Positions 31,924 to 41,216 are shown, counted from the stretch's first letter. The stretch is DNA of 43,789 nt from HRBIN16 sp049969495 (GCA_049969495.1 JBMFOT010000026.1:1-43789); one strand, 5' to 3'. Numbers and translations: made by a program. Notes: a model not told the origin generated them from the letters alone.

Positions 31924-32744
31924 TGGGCATACAAACTATGGCGCATTCGAAGATTCATCCGACCGCGATTATCCACCCAACGGCAGAGCTGGCTCCGGAC
32001 GTGGAGATAGGCCCCTACAGTATTGTTGGCGCCTACGTGTACATCGGAGAGGGAACCATCCTCGAATCGCATGTGGTGGTGGAGAAGTGGACAACCATCG
32101 GCTCCTACTGCCACATCTTTCACAGCGCAATCCTGGGAGGACCTCCGCAGGATACCAAGTTCAAAGGGGAGCGCAGCTACCTGCGCATCGGCGACCGTAA
32201 TATTATCCGCGAGTTCGTTACCATCCACCGCGCTACCGGAGAAGAGGAATCCACTGTCATCGGCAACGACAACATGATTATGGGATACGTGCATATCGGG
32301 CACAACTGCAAGCTGGGCAACGGCATCATCATCGCCAATCAAGCGGGCATCAGCGGGCATGTCATCGTCGAGGACCACGTGGTCTTCGGCGGAATGGTAG
32401 GCGTACATCAATACACCCGTATCGGCAAACTGGCGATGCTGGGAGGGATGTCCAAAGTGGTACAGGATGTGCCTCCCTTTATGATGGTGGACGGACGCCC
32501 GGCGGAGGTGCTGGACCTGAACACAATCGGTCTGCGACGACACGGCATTCCTCCCGCAGTGCGAGCGGGACTGCGCCAGGCGTATAAACTGCTTTACCGC
32601 TCGAAGCTCAATATGTCGCAGGCGATCGAAGCCATAGAAGAAGAGGTGGAACCCAGCCCGGAGCGAGACTACCTGCTGGACTTCCTGCGCAGTATTCGCA
32701 AGGGCTTCGGAGGGCGCGCTAACGACCCTCGCGGTATGCGGTGA
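31923..32744 (+). CDS. lpxA: UDP-N-acetylglucosamine O-acyltransferase LpxA
   Basis: This encodes 273 residues from the ATG at 31923; a GTG at 31920 and an ATG at 31938 are alternatives. IHPTAIIHPTAELAPDVEIG starts the left-handed beta helix. GYVHIGHNCKLGN contains the catalytic His127, and QAGISGHVIVEDHVVFGG and VHQYTRIGKLAMLGGMSKV match the family. The C-terminal helical domain (LRQAYKLLYRSKLNMSQAIE) is present. The enzyme puts the first acyl chain on UDP-GlcNAc. Its end overlaps the lpxB GTG, with no lpxI in between. Confidence 0.97.
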   Translation: MGIQTMAHSKIHPTAIIHPTAELAPDVEIGPYSIVGAYVYIGEGTILESHVVVEKWTTIGSYCHIFHSAILGGPPQDTKFKGERSYLRIGDRNIIREFVTIHRATGEEESTVIGNDNMIMGYVHIGHNCKLGNGIIIANQAGISGHVIVEDHVVFGGMVGVHQYTRIGKLAMLGGMSKVVQDVPPFMMVDGRPAEVLDLNTIGLRRHGIPPAVRAGLRQAYKLLYRSKLNMSQAIEAIEEEVEPSPERDYLLDFLRSIRKGFGGRANDPRGMR

Positions 32745-33910
32745 GCACATCGGTTACCATTGTGTGTGTCGCAGGTGAAGCAAGCGGCGATGCCAGTTGT
32801 GCCGCGCTCATGCAGGCGGTGCGCAAGCGGTTGCCCGCAGCGCGCCTGTGGGGAGTCGGTGGACGACGCATGGCAGAAGGGGGGGTACAACTGCTATATG
32901 ACAGTAGTCGCTGGGGAGCGGTGGGCGTGGTAGAGGCGTTGCGCCTCGCCCCCGCACTCTGGCTGGCACAACAGAACCTGAAGCGGCGTTTGGCACAGCA
33001 ACCTCCCGACCTGCTGGTGCTGGTGGATTTCGGAGCGTTCAACGTGCCGCTGGCGAAGTGGGCAAAGCAGAGAGGTATCAAGGTGTTTTACTACTTTCCG
33101 CCCGGCTCATGGCGCAGGTACTTGCCCCGGCGCAATGACCTTCCCTCCTGCACCGACTGTATCGTCACGCCGTTCCCCTGGTCCGCCGAGCTGCTGCGTC
33201 AGGCTGGCGCGAACGCGTACTTTGTAGGACATCCCCTGCTGGACAGGGTGCACCCCTCGCTGAGCGAAGAGGAGTTCTGCGAGAGGTTGAATCTGAACCC
33301 GGAGCATTTACGCATCGGACTATTGCCGGGCAGTCGCAGACAGGAGGTGCGCGCTCTGTTGCCCACTATGCGTAAAGCGGCGGAGCTGCTCTCCGATTTG
33401 GAACCGGGGGCGCAATTCGTGCTGGCTGTAGCACCGTCGGTGCAGGAGGAGGAAGTTCGGCGTGCCTTTGCCGGTTCTGCCGTCCGGTGGCGGATTGCCA
33501 GAGAGATGACGTACGATGTGATGGCATATAGCCATTTACTGTGGTGCTGCTCGGGCACAGCGACGCTGGAGGCGGCGATACTGGGCACACCGATGATTAT
33601 CCTGTACCGCGCCTCATGGCTGATGGAGATAGAATACCACATCCGCAAACGCTCGCTGAACCTCACCTTCATCGGCTTGCCGAACCTGATTGCGGAGCGA
33701 AACATCTGTCCCGAACTGCTGCAGCATTCCGCAACGCCGCAGAACATCGTTGCTTACTCGTTGACACTTCTACCCGGCACCGAAGCACACCAGCTACAAC
33801 GAGAGGCACTGCAAGAGGTAAAATCGTTACTGGGAGAACCGGGTGCGACCGAACGCGCTGCGCACCTGCTCCTGGAGTGCCTGGACGTTCACCATGCCAA
33901 CACGAGATGA
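32741..33910 (+). CDS. lpxB: Lipid-A-disaccharide synthase LpxB
   Basis: This encodes 389 residues from a GTG overlapping the lpxA stop. The opening VCVAGEASGDASCAALMQAV is characteristic. LLVLVDFGAFNVPLAKWAK, YFVGHPLLDRVHP and IGLLPGSRRQEVRALLPTM are GT19 motifs. The C-terminal half has CSGTATLEAAILGTPMIILY. One deviation from what I remember of proteobacterial LpxB is YYFPPGSWRR where YYVSPQVWAW is usual. The enzyme joins UDP-diacylglucosamine to lipid X to make the disaccharide, so both lipid X and its maker (LpxH or LpxI) must be encoded elsewhere. Confidence 0.92.
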   Translation: MSTSVTIVCVAGEASGDASCAALMQAVRKRLPAARLWGVGGRRMAEGGVQLLYDSSRWGAVGVVEALRLAPALWLAQQNLKRRLAQQPPDLLVLVDFGAFNVPLAKWAKQRGIKVFYYFPPGSWRRYLPRRNDLPSCTDCIVTPFPWSAELLRQAGANAYFVGHPLLDRVHPSLSEEEFCERLNLNPEHLRIGLLPGSRRQEVRALLPTMRKAAELLSDLEPGAQFVLAVAPSVQEEEVRRAFAGSAVRWRIAREMTYDVMAYSHLLWCCSGTATLEAAILGTPMIILYRASWLMEIEYHIRKRSLNLTFIGLPNLIAERNICPELLQHSATPQNIVAYSLTLLPGTEAHQLQREALQEVKSLLGEPGATERAAHLLLECLDVHHANTR

Positions 33911-35669
33911 CAGACAACTGCAAAGACGCTTGTGGCGAGACCTCAAGCCGCACCTGAAATATATCGTTCTCGGCTTGATTTGTGCAGCGGGAGCACAAGC
34001 TATCACCCTGCGTATCTTCGCGCTGACCCGTGACGTGGTGAACGCCGCCCAGCATTACCACGATGTGAGCCTGCTCAACCGCGTGAGCCTCATTGTCATC
34101 GGCGCGTTCCTCATCAAGTTCGTTTTCACCTACGGGCAGACCTATTACCTCTCGCTGGCTATCAACCGCTTCACGATGCGCTTGCGCGAGAAGGTTTACG
34201 AGCACCTGCAAAGCCTGTCGCTTTCGTACTTCACCCATCGCCGCACGGGTGCGCTGATTTCGGTACTTACCAATGACATCAGCGCCATTTCCAGCGGAGG
34301 CACGCTGCTGAAAGATATGGTCGCCGCGCCTATCGGGCTGGTGGGGGGACTGGTGTGGCTGTTCGTTATCTCCTGGAAGCTCTCGCTGATCGCGGTGGTA
34401 GGTGTTCCGCTAATGGCTCTCATCATCCGCGCCATCGGCAAGCGCATGAGGCAAATCGGTCAGCAGACACAACTGCGCCTGGAGGATGTGACCACCGCCC
34501 TTCAGGAAACCATCGCCGGAGTGCGCACCATCAAAGCCTTCGCCACCGAACCGATGGAAATCAAACGGTTCAAAGAACGCAACTACCTGTCCTATCGCGC
34601 CATGATGGACGGCGTGCGCACCAGCGCGGCGCTACGCCCCCTGATTGAGCTCATCGGCGCAGGCGGGATCGCCTTTGTGCTGTGGTACGGTGGACACCAG
34701 ATTGTGCGGGGCGAGTTGGACTTCGGGGGATTAAGCAGCTTCCTGCTGACGCTAAACCTGGTGGCGCAGAGCATGCAGACGTTGGGCAGCATCAACGTTA
34801 CCCGCCAGCAGGTGCTGGCGGCAGCGGAGCGCGTGTATCGCGAGGTGTTGGACGTTCACCCCGAAGTACAGGAACCGCCCGGTGCACCTCCAATGCCCTC
34901 TATCGTCGGGCATGTGCGGTTCGAGAATGTGAGCTTCGCCTACCATCGTGGGGGACGGCTGGTGCTGGACAATATCTCCTTCGAGATGCACCCCGGCACG
35001 GTAGTGGCTGTAGTCGGTCATAGTGGAGCGGGCAAAAGCACCCTCGCCGACCTGATCCCCCGCTTCTATGACCCCACCTCGGGGCGAGTGCTTATCGATG
35101 GCATCGATATCCGCACGGTGCAGATAGCCTCCCTGCGCAAGCAGATTGGCATCGTGCCACAGGAGACGCTCTTGTTCGCAGGCACCATCCGCGATAACAT
35201 CGCCTACGCCGTACCCGATGCCACCGATGAGCAGGTGATTGAGGCGGCGAAGGCAGCTCACGCACACGAGTTCATCCAACGGCTGGAAAAGGGCTATGAG
35301 ACCCTGGTCGGCGAGCGTGGCGTGCGCCTGTCCGGTGGAGAACGGCAGCGTATCGCCATCGCCCGGGCGATTCTGAAGAACCCGCGTATCCTGATTCTGG
35401 ACGAAGCCACTTCCTCACTGGACACTGCCTCCGAAGCGCTGGTGCAGCAAGCGCTGGAGGAGCTGATGCAGGGGCGCACCACACTGGTCATCGCGCACCG
35501 ACTGAGCACGGTGGTCAATGCCGACCAGATACTGGTGCTGGAGCATGGACGCATTGTGGAACAGGGTACCCATCAGCAACTGATGGCGCAGAACGGGGTG
35601 TACGCCCGGCTGTTCCGCAAGCAGATGGGTGAACAGCTGGCACGGGAGATGGTGACACAAGGTGAGTAA
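33894..35669 (+). CDS. msbA: MsbA-type lipid A flippase, ABC exporter
   Basis: This encodes 591 residues from the ATG at 33894, overlapping lpxB by 17 bases; a GTG at 33843 would add 17 residues without support. An N-terminal membrane domain with six predicted helices (first about residues 23-43) precedes the ATPase. Walker A is VVGHSGAGKST, the signature LSGGERQR, Walker B ILILDEATSSLD and the H-loop VIAHRLST. By context between lpxB and waaA it flips lipid A-core across the inner membrane. lpxK, often next to msbA, is not present. Confidence 0.93.
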   Translation: MPTRDDRQLQRRLWRDLKPHLKYIVLGLICAAGAQAITLRIFALTRDVVNAAQHYHDVSLLNRVSLIVIGAFLIKFVFTYGQTYYLSLAINRFTMRLREKVYEHLQSLSLSYFTHRRTGALISVLTNDISAISSGGTLLKDMVAAPIGLVGGLVWLFVISWKLSLIAVVGVPLMALIIRAIGKRMRQIGQQTQLRLEDVTTALQETIAGVRTIKAFATEPMEIKRFKERNYLSYRAMMDGVRTSAALRPLIELIGAGGIAFVLWYGGHQIVRGELDFGGLSSFLLTLNLVAQSMQTLGSINVTRQQVLAAAERVYREVLDVHPEVQEPPGAPPMPSIVGHVRFENVSFAYHRGGRLVLDNISFEMHPGTVVAVVGHSGAGKSTLADLIPRFYDPTSGRVLIDGIDIRTVQIASLRKQIGIVPQETLLFAGTIRDNIAYAVPDATDEQVIEAAKAAHAHEFIQRLEKGYETLVGERGVRLSGGERQRIAIARAILKNPRILILDEATSSLDTASEALVQQALEELMQGRTTLVIAHRLSTVVNADQILVLEHGRIVEQGTHQQLMAQNGVYARLFRKQMGEQLAREMVTQGE

Positions 35670-36348
35670 GGACGGGGAAAAACCGGGCTGGTGGCAGCGG
35701 TTGCGTCCGCGCGTGCTGGGCTTCATTGTCTGGAGCATCGCTCGGGCGATCGGGGCGAGCCTGCGCCTGAAGGTGCTCAACTTCGAGCAAGTTCTGGAGC
35801 GGGCGAAAGAAGGCAAAGGAGCGGTGCTGGTTACGTGGCACGGGCGCAGTTTCATCCCTGCCAATGTGTTTAAAGGCAGGGGGTTCTGGGCGATTATCTC
35901 CCTCTCGCGCGACGGCGAGATACAGAACCACATTTTCCGGCGGTTCGGCTTTCGCATCATCCGCGGTTCTACCGGACGCGGCGGTATCCGCGCTGCGCTG
36001 GAAGCGGCTCGGCGTGTGGCGGAAGGAGGCATCCTGGCGTTCACCCCCGATGGCCCGCGCGGACCGAATCGGCAGGTGCAACCCGGCGCGCTTTTTATTG
36101 CTCAAAAGGCAAAGTGCCCCATCATTCCGGCGGGTGTCGCTGCCTACCCGCGCAAACTGCTACCAACGTGGGACCGCTACATGATACCCCTGCCCTTCGC
36201 GCGCGGCGTGTTCATCTTTGGCGAACCCATCGATGTGCCTGAAGACCTCAGCGAGCAACAGTTTGAGCAACTGCGCCAGAGGGTGGAGCAGGCGATTAAC
36301 AGGCTGGAGGAGCTGGCGGAACAGATGGTGCGGGCAAAGCGAGTGTAA
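35662..36348 (+). CDS. DUF374 lysophospholipid acyltransferase family protein
   Basis: This encodes 228 residues, overlapping msbA by 8 bases. An N-terminal amphipathic membrane segment leads to VLVTWHGRSFIP, ISLSRDGEIQNHIFRRFGFR, GSTGRGGIRAALEAARRV and FTPDGPRGPNRQVQPGALFI. In DUF374 proteins the usual HX4D of LPLAT enzymes appears as this H-G-R and DGPRGP pattern. Position between msbA and waaA suggests late acylation of Kdo-lipid A, taking the place of LpxL/LpxM, which are not here. That role is inference from neighbours. Confidence 0.88.
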   Translation: MSKDGEKPGWWQRLRPRVLGFIVWSIARAIGASLRLKVLNFEQVLERAKEGKGAVLVTWHGRSFIPANVFKGRGFWAIISLSRDGEIQNHIFRRFGFRIIRGSTGRGGIRAALEAARRVAEGGILAFTPDGPRGPNRQVQPGALFIAQKAKCPIIPAGVAAYPRKLLPTWDRYMIPLPFARGVFIFGEPIDVPEDLSEQQFEQLRQRVEQAINRLEELAEQMVRAKRV

Positions 36349-36351
36349 GCC

Positions 36352-37632
36352 ATGTTCAGCGTAGTATACAATCTCTTCCTTATCCTGACATCCCCTCTAT
36401 GGCTGATATACCTGTTGTGGCGTATTGTGGTGCGCGGTAAGTCACGCGAGGGATGGAGCCACCGGTTGGGAGGGCTACCCCTGTCTCCGCAGGGACGCAA
36501 GACGATATGGGTTCATGCGGTGTCTGTGGGCGAGGTGATTGCTGCCCTGCCCCTCCTGCAGGCGTTGCGCGAGCAGTTTCCCGAACACCACCTGCTGCTG
36601 ACCACCCTCACGCCCACCGGCAACGCCACCGCCCGCCAACACCTGGGCAAGCTGGTCGATGCGGTAGGCTATCTGCCGGTAGATCTGCCTTTCGCGGTAG
36701 GACGCGCTCTGCAACGGGTCCGCCCGGATGCGCTTATCGTGATGGAAACCGAGCTGTGGCCCAACCTGCTCATGACGGCATACCACCGGGGGATACGGAC
36801 GCTCATTGCCAATGGACGCCTCTCCGACCGAAGCCTGCCCACTTACCGCCGGTTCCGGTGGTTCTTCGCACAGGTTTTGCGCTGTGTGGACGCGATATGT
36901 GCGCAATCGGAAGAGGACGCGAAGCGGTTCTGCGCCATCGGCGCACCCCCCGACCGCGTACACGTAGTAGGCAACACCAAGTTCGATCAGGCGGCGGTTG
37001 GGGCGCAGGAGGTGGATGCCGATTCATTGCGCAGGGAGCTGGGGCTTCCTCAAGATGCACCGGTGCTGGTCATCGGCAGTAGTCGCGCTCCCGAAGAGGA
37101 GAAACTCATCGCCACCGCCTACCGCTTGCTGCGCGAGCGTTTCCCCAACCTGTGCATTGTGTGGGCGCCACGCCACGTGGAGCGGGCAGAAGCGGTTAGC
37201 AACGCGCTGAAGAAGGAGGGCTTTCAGCCCTGGCTCCGTACGCAGGGAACCCCCGACACCTGTCAGCAGCAAATCGTGCTGGACACCTTTGGCGAGCTGG
37301 GAAAGGTGTACGCGGTGAGCGATGTGGCCATAATCGGTGGAAGTTTTGTGCCTTTAGGTGGACAGAATCTACTGCAGCCGCTGGCGCACGGTAAGCCGGT
37401 GGTGCATGGACCCTACATGCACAACTTCCGCGATGTGGCCGCACTGGCACGACAGGCAGGGGTAGCATGGACGGCCAATGGCGTCGGCGAGCTGGTGCAG
37501 CATGTATCCCGCCTGCTGGGAGATGAACGCCTGCGTGCCGAAGTCGCTCGCCGAGCCAAAGCGCTTGTGATGGAGCAACAGGGCGCCTCCCGACGGATAA
37601 CGGATATCGTCAAGGCGATTATGGATGGGTAA
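36352..37632 (+). CDS. waaA: Kdo transferase WaaA
   Basis: This encodes 426 residues, the normal length. The N-terminal membrane anchor (YNLFLILTSPLWLIYLLW) is followed by WVHAVSVGEVIAALPLLQAL with the conserved catalytic Glu. ETELWPNLLMTA, ANGRLSDRS, VGNTKFDQ, VIGSSRAPEEEKL and FGELGKVYAVSDVAIIGGSF are GT30 motifs. It adds Kdo to the lipid A precursor. It closes the superoperon; the next gene lies on the opposite strand with 3 bases between stops, so no separate terminator is seen. Confidence 0.96.
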   Translation: MFSVVYNLFLILTSPLWLIYLLWRIVVRGKSREGWSHRLGGLPLSPQGRKTIWVHAVSVGEVIAALPLLQALREQFPEHHLLLTTLTPTGNATARQHLGKLVDAVGYLPVDLPFAVGRALQRVRPDALIVMETELWPNLLMTAYHRGIRTLIANGRLSDRSLPTYRRFRWFFAQVLRCVDAICAQSEEDAKRFCAIGAPPDRVHVVGNTKFDQAAVGAQEVDADSLRRELGLPQDAPVLVIGSSRAPEEEKLIATAYRLLRERFPNLCIVWAPRHVERAEAVSNALKKEGFQPWLRTQGTPDTCQQQIVLDTFGELGKVYAVSDVAIIGGSFVPLGGQNLLQPLAHGKPVVHGPYMHNFRDVAALARQAGVAWTANGVGELVQHVSRLLGDERLRAEVARRAKALVMEQQGASRRITDIVKAIMDG

Positions 37633-37635
37633 CCC

Positions 37636-39042
37636 TCAGAACCGGTAGTTCGCCTCGATGAAGAACAAGCTACCGTCCTCGCCTGCCGGGTACACCGAGC
37701 GGATGACACTGCCTCCCTGTATCCAGCTTTTGTACAGCGAAATCTGCAGGTTGCTGCTGGCGCGGTAGCTCAGCGAGATATCGAACAGGTGCGCCAGGTC
37801 TCGATTGCCACCTGACGGACGCCCGGCAACCCCGTAGCTGGCGTTGTCGAAGGGACCTCCACCCGCGTACCACAGGTCTGCCGCCTGGCTCAACCGCAGG
37901 CGATGGTAGTCTACCCGCGCCGACCAGCGCGGATGCGGTGTGAACATCACCTGCACGAAGGCGTCATCGAGGTTCATCGTGTTGTAGAAAGGCGTCATCG
38001 CGTAGAGGCGCGGCGTGTTCATCCCCGCAACGAACGTACCGTGCGTGTCATCGGCGCTGTTATCGTCGCCGGAGCCGAGGTAGTAGCCCGCACGCACCCA
38101 GGGCTTCCACAAAGTGGGAAACTGAAAGCCCGCTTCCAGCGCCAGCGCGTACGCCGATTGGCGAAGCTGACCCCATTCTCCTCCCTGCAGCGCACCCCAC
38201 AACAACATGTCCGCTCGTCCCGCTGCGCTCTTCCACACCTGCGTCCAGTGTCCTCCCAGCGTCCAAACACGGATGTCCTCACGGTCTGCCTGCCGTGCCG
38301 CGAGGGGACGGTTGTCCACCTTCAGCACGTTGCGGTTATCACGGTACCAGCCCCAGAACAATCGCCACGTGTAGCCGGTGCTCTCCTTCTCCAGAGCACG
38401 GGCGTACGCTACATACAGCTGATTGACATTGGTCAGAGTGGGGTTGCCGTTCAGGTCAAACGCGCCCTGTGTAGGATATGCCGCAAAGAGCACCCATCGC
38501 GCGGTGTTGTCGCCCAACTGCAGTAACGCGCCGTCGAAGGAGCGTGTGATGGGTGAGAAGCCAAAGGGACCGATCATCCGGTCGCTCAAACGGTTAGCCT
38601 GTAGCCAACCGAGACCCACGTCCTTTACCGACACCTCGCGCCCATCGGCAAACTCCATCCGTCCGACCTTCAGCCTGCCCCAATCTTGCGTCCACTCCAC
38701 GCTCAGCTGCTTCACGAACAGACTCGCCTTGTTATCGCCGTTGACCGCTCTGAGCGTGCCGCCGAAACCCAGCTGTCCTGCAGGAGCAGGAGCCACCGCA
38801 TCGGGCACGTCGAACAGGCTCGCCTGCGCCAGTTCCGCCGTCCAGCGGGCAGTCCCCTTTTCGCCCGTCAACGCAAGGCGTAGTAGCGAGTGGGCATACG
38901 TGTAATCGGTGTCAAAGCCCGGCACATTAAACCACTGCCAGTCTTCGATGCGGAGCCGCCATGTGCCCTCTACCTTCAGTTGGGCAGAAGCCGCTATGCC
39001 CAGCACCGCAACAACGACAAACAACAATCCTATCCGTTTCAT
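37636..39042 (-). CDS. Alginate-export-type outer-membrane porin
   Basis: This encodes 468 residues from the ATG at 39042, 9 bases after AAGGAGGT; a longer frame to 39108 lacks support. The signal peptide ends at ASAQ. The mature protein is a run of amphipathic beta strands with the layout of the alginate_exp/AlgE superfamily: KVEGTWRLRIEDWQWFN, DWGRLKVGRMEFADGRE, a central TWRLFWGWYRDN, and WVRAGYYLGSGDDN. It ends SLFFIEANYRF with a terminal Phe. It would be a roughly 16-18-strand channel for anionic sugars or other solutes; the substrate is unknown. The downstream sugar ABC genes are a possible functional partner. Confidence 0.75.
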   Translation of the reverse strand: MKRIGLLFVVVAVLGIAASAQLKVEGTWRLRIEDWQWFNVPGFDTDYTYAHSLLRLALTGEKGTARWTAELAQASLFDVPDAVAPAPAGQLGFGGTLRAVNGDNKASLFVKQLSVEWTQDWGRLKVGRMEFADGREVSVKDVGLGWLQANRLSDRMIGPFGFSPITRSFDGALLQLGDNTARWVLFAAYPTQGAFDLNGNPTLTNVNQLYVAYARALEKESTGYTWRLFWGWYRDNRNVLKVDNRPLAARQADREDIRVWTLGGHWTQVWKSAAGRADMLLWGALQGGEWGQLRQSAYALALEAGFQFPTLWKPWVRAGYYLGSGDDNSADDTHGTFVAGMNTPRLYAMTPFYNTMNLDDAFVQVMFTPHPRWSARVDYHRLRLSQAADLWYAGGGPFDNASYGVAGRPSGGNRDLAHLFDISLSYRASSNLQISLYKSWIQGGSVIRSVYPAGEDGSLFFIEANYRF

Positions 39043-39168
39043 CGTCGCATGACCTCCTTTTCGCTCTGTTAATTCGGCATCCTCACCCGATTTATCCTGT
39101 TGCAGCACACTCTCTGTTTCTCAACCACCTGCATGAAATGTGCAGGCTTTTTCCCCACCCGGCTCTTG

Positions 39169-39233
39169 CAGGAGAAACCCGCTGTTTTCCCGAACCGAGT
39201 TTTGAGAGCCCACGGGAAAGCATCAGGAGAAAC
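39169..39233 (+). repeat. Short direct repeat in the divergent intergenic region
   Basis: CAGGAGAAAC occurs at 39169-39178 and 39224-39233, upstream of the ABC permease start. A weak palindrome CTGCA-N7-TGCAG lies at 39129-39145. The 200-base gap probably holds promoters and operators for both neighbours, but no convincing promoter boxes were found. Confidence 0.3.
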
Positions 39234-39243
39234 GACCTGGCGA

Positions 39244-40257
39244 ATGGATAGCAGCAGATTACACCGCTTTCTGGAGAGTCTTAACAACTATCGCGGCGTC
39301 ATCGCGTTCGTGGCGGTTTTCGCGCTGGGTGTCCTCTTCAGCCCGCGCGCGTTGGACACAGGACTGCCCATATTCCTGTCGTGGCAAACGCAGCTCGCCA
39401 TCCTGTATGAGTACTCCGAGTACGGCTTGCTGGCGACAGGCATGACGCTGGTTATCCTGACCGGCGGGATTGACCTGTCGGTCGGTTCGGTGCTGGGGCT
39501 GAGCGCGGTGCTCTTTTCCCTGCTCACTATCGGTTACGGCTGGGGGGTTGCGCCTGCGATCGGCGCGGTGTTGGTGACAGGACTGGCTTGTGGACTGGTC
39601 AACGGCGGTCTCATCGCCCGCTTTAAGATGCAGCCGTTTGTGGCGACACTGGCGATGATGACCGCCGCGCGCGGGGCGGCGAAGCTGGTTGCGGGGGGCA
39701 TCAAGGTACAGCCGGGCGGTCAACCCTGGTATGTCATGCAGGAGGGAACTCCCCCCTTCTTCCTGTGGATGACCTCCGCACTGCCGGGCATCGGCTTCCA
39801 GCCCTCCACGCTGATTTTTTTAGTATGCATTCTGGTCATAGCGGCGCTGGTGCGCTACACCCCGTACGGCAGGTGGCTCTACGCCATCGGGGGCAACGAG
39901 GAGGCGGCACGGCTCAGCGGTATCCGGGTGGGCGCGGTGAAGGTGCTCACTTACGCGCTGTGCAGCATGTTCGCCGCGATGGCAGGGGTGCTCAACGCCT
40001 GTCGGCAAGATTTGGGTGACACCGAGGCGGGCATGACCTACGAGCTGGATGCCATCGCTGCAGTGGTCATCGGCGGTACCAGCTTGATGGGCGGACGCGG
40101 AGGCATGATGTTCACCCTCATCGGCGTGCTCATCATGGCGTACATCAATAAAATCCTCAGCCTGAACGCGGTGGAGCTGGCGCCGCGCATGGTCATTCAG
40201 GGCATCATCATCACCATCGCCGTACTGATTCAGCAAAAGAGAGGGAGGTCGTCATGA
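39244..40257 (+). CDS. Ribose-type sugar ABC transporter permease
   Basis: This encodes 337 residues from the ATG at 39244. About eight to ten membrane helices are visible. GGIDLSVGSVLGLSAV and ELDAIAAVVIGGTSLMGGRG are the signature segments of the RbsC/AraH (BPD_transp_2) family. RYTPYGRWLYAIGGNEEAAR is the usual cytoplasmic loop contacting the ATPase. It overlaps the next gene by 4 bases, so the permease and binding protein are made together. No ATP-binding subunit gene adjoins either end. Confidence 0.93.
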   Translation: MDSSRLHRFLESLNNYRGVIAFVAVFALGVLFSPRALDTGLPIFLSWQTQLAILYEYSEYGLLATGMTLVILTGGIDLSVGSVLGLSAVLFSLLTIGYGWGVAPAIGAVLVTGLACGLVNGGLIARFKMQPFVATLAMMTAARGAAKLVAGGIKVQPGGQPWYVMQEGTPPFFLWMTSALPGIGFQPSTLIFLVCILVIAALVRYTPYGRWLYAIGGNEEAARLSGIRVGAVKVLTYALCSMFAAMAGVLNACRQDLGDTEAGMTYELDAIAAVVIGGTSLMGGRGGMMFTLIGVLIMAYINKILSLNAVELAPRMVIQGIIITIAVLIQQKRGRSS

Positions 40258-41216
40258 AACGAATCGCACTCGCTCTGGCGTTTGCCGTGCTGGTGGTCTG
40301 CGCGGGATGTGGCAAGAAGGAGCAGCAGACGGGTCAAGCGACGGAAACGCCGGGCAAAAAGAAGTGGACAATCGGCATGTCGCAGTGCAATCTGGGCGAG
40401 CCGTGGCGCGTGCAGATGAACAAAGACATCGAGGAAGCCGCCAAACAACACGCCAACGAGATCGAGGTCATCTTCAAGGACGCCCAGAACAAGACGGAGG
40501 TGCAGCAAGCGCAGGTGCGCGAGTTCATTCAGATGGGCGTGGACCTCCTCATCATCAGCCCGAAGGAGGCGCGCCCGCTCACCAAGCCGGTGGCAGAGGC
40601 ATACCAGAAGGGCATCCCCGTCATCGTGCTGGACCGCAAGGTGGAGGGCGACCAGTACACCTGCTTCATCGGCGCGGATAATGTGAAAATCGGGCGCGAG
40701 GCGGGCAAGTACCTGGTGAAGCTGCTGGGCGGCAAGGGCAAGGTGGTGGAGTTGAAGGGACTGATGACCTCCACCCCCGGGCAGGAACGGCATAAGGGCT
40801 TTATGGAGGGCATCGCCGGCTCGCAGATTGAAATTATCTTCGACGCCGACTGCCAGTGGCTGGAACCGATTGCTCAGCGCGAAATGCAGTCCGCGTTAGC
40901 CCGCTTCCCGCAGATCGACGCGGTGTATGCGCATAACGACCCGAGCGCACACGGGGCGTACCTCGCCGCGCGGCAAGAGGGCAAAGGGCGCGAAAAGAGC
41001 ATCAAGTTCATCGGCATCGACGCCCTGCCGCACGAGGGGGTGCGCTATGTGAGGGAGGGCATCCTCACCGCCACCTTCGAGTATCCCACCGGCGGCAAAG
41101 AGGCGATAGAGACCGCGCTGAAGATACTCCAGGGCGAGCAGGTCCCCAAGAACATCACGCTGGGCACGCGCATCTACACAAAGGAGAACGCAGAGCAGGG
41201 CGGAGAGCCGCTGTAA
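40254..41216 (+). CDS. Sugar ABC transporter substrate-binding lipoprotein
   Basis: This encodes 320 residues. The lipobox VCAGC puts the lipidated Cys at residue 19. After a short charged linker the periplasmic-binding-protein type I fold begins: WTIGMSQCNLGEPWRVQMNK, DAQNKTEVQQAQVREFIQMG, VDLLIISPKEARPLT and GIPVIVLDRKVEGDQY. Later parts are VYAHNDPSAHGAYLAARQEG and IKFIGIDALPHEGVRYVREG. This is the RbsB group binding sugars or related compounds; the ligand cannot be read from sequence. It is followed at once by a terminator. Confidence 0.93.
   Translation: MKRIALALAFAVLVVCAGCGKKEQQTGQATETPGKKKWTIGMSQCNLGEPWRVQMNKDIEEAAKQHANEIEVIFKDAQNKTEVQQAQVREFIQMGVDLLIISPKEARPLTKPVAEAYQKGIPVIVLDRKVEGDQYTCFIGADNVKIGREAGKYLVKLLGGKGKVVELKGLMTSTPGQERHKGFMEGIAGSQIEIIFDADCQWLEPIAQREMQSALARFPQIDAVYAHNDPSAHGAYLAARQEGKGREKSIKFIGIDALPHEGVRYVREGILTATFEYPTGGKEAIETALKILQGEQVPKNITLGTRIYTKENAEQGGEPL

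Noticed and set aside
39129..39145. CTGCA-N7-TGCAG as a LacI-type operator
   Set aside because: The arms are only 5 bases, the centre does not match a known operator, and no regulator gene is adjacent.
39100..39243. N-terminal extension of the sugar permease
   Set aside because: The added residues are not membrane-like and come from intergenic sequence with short repeats.
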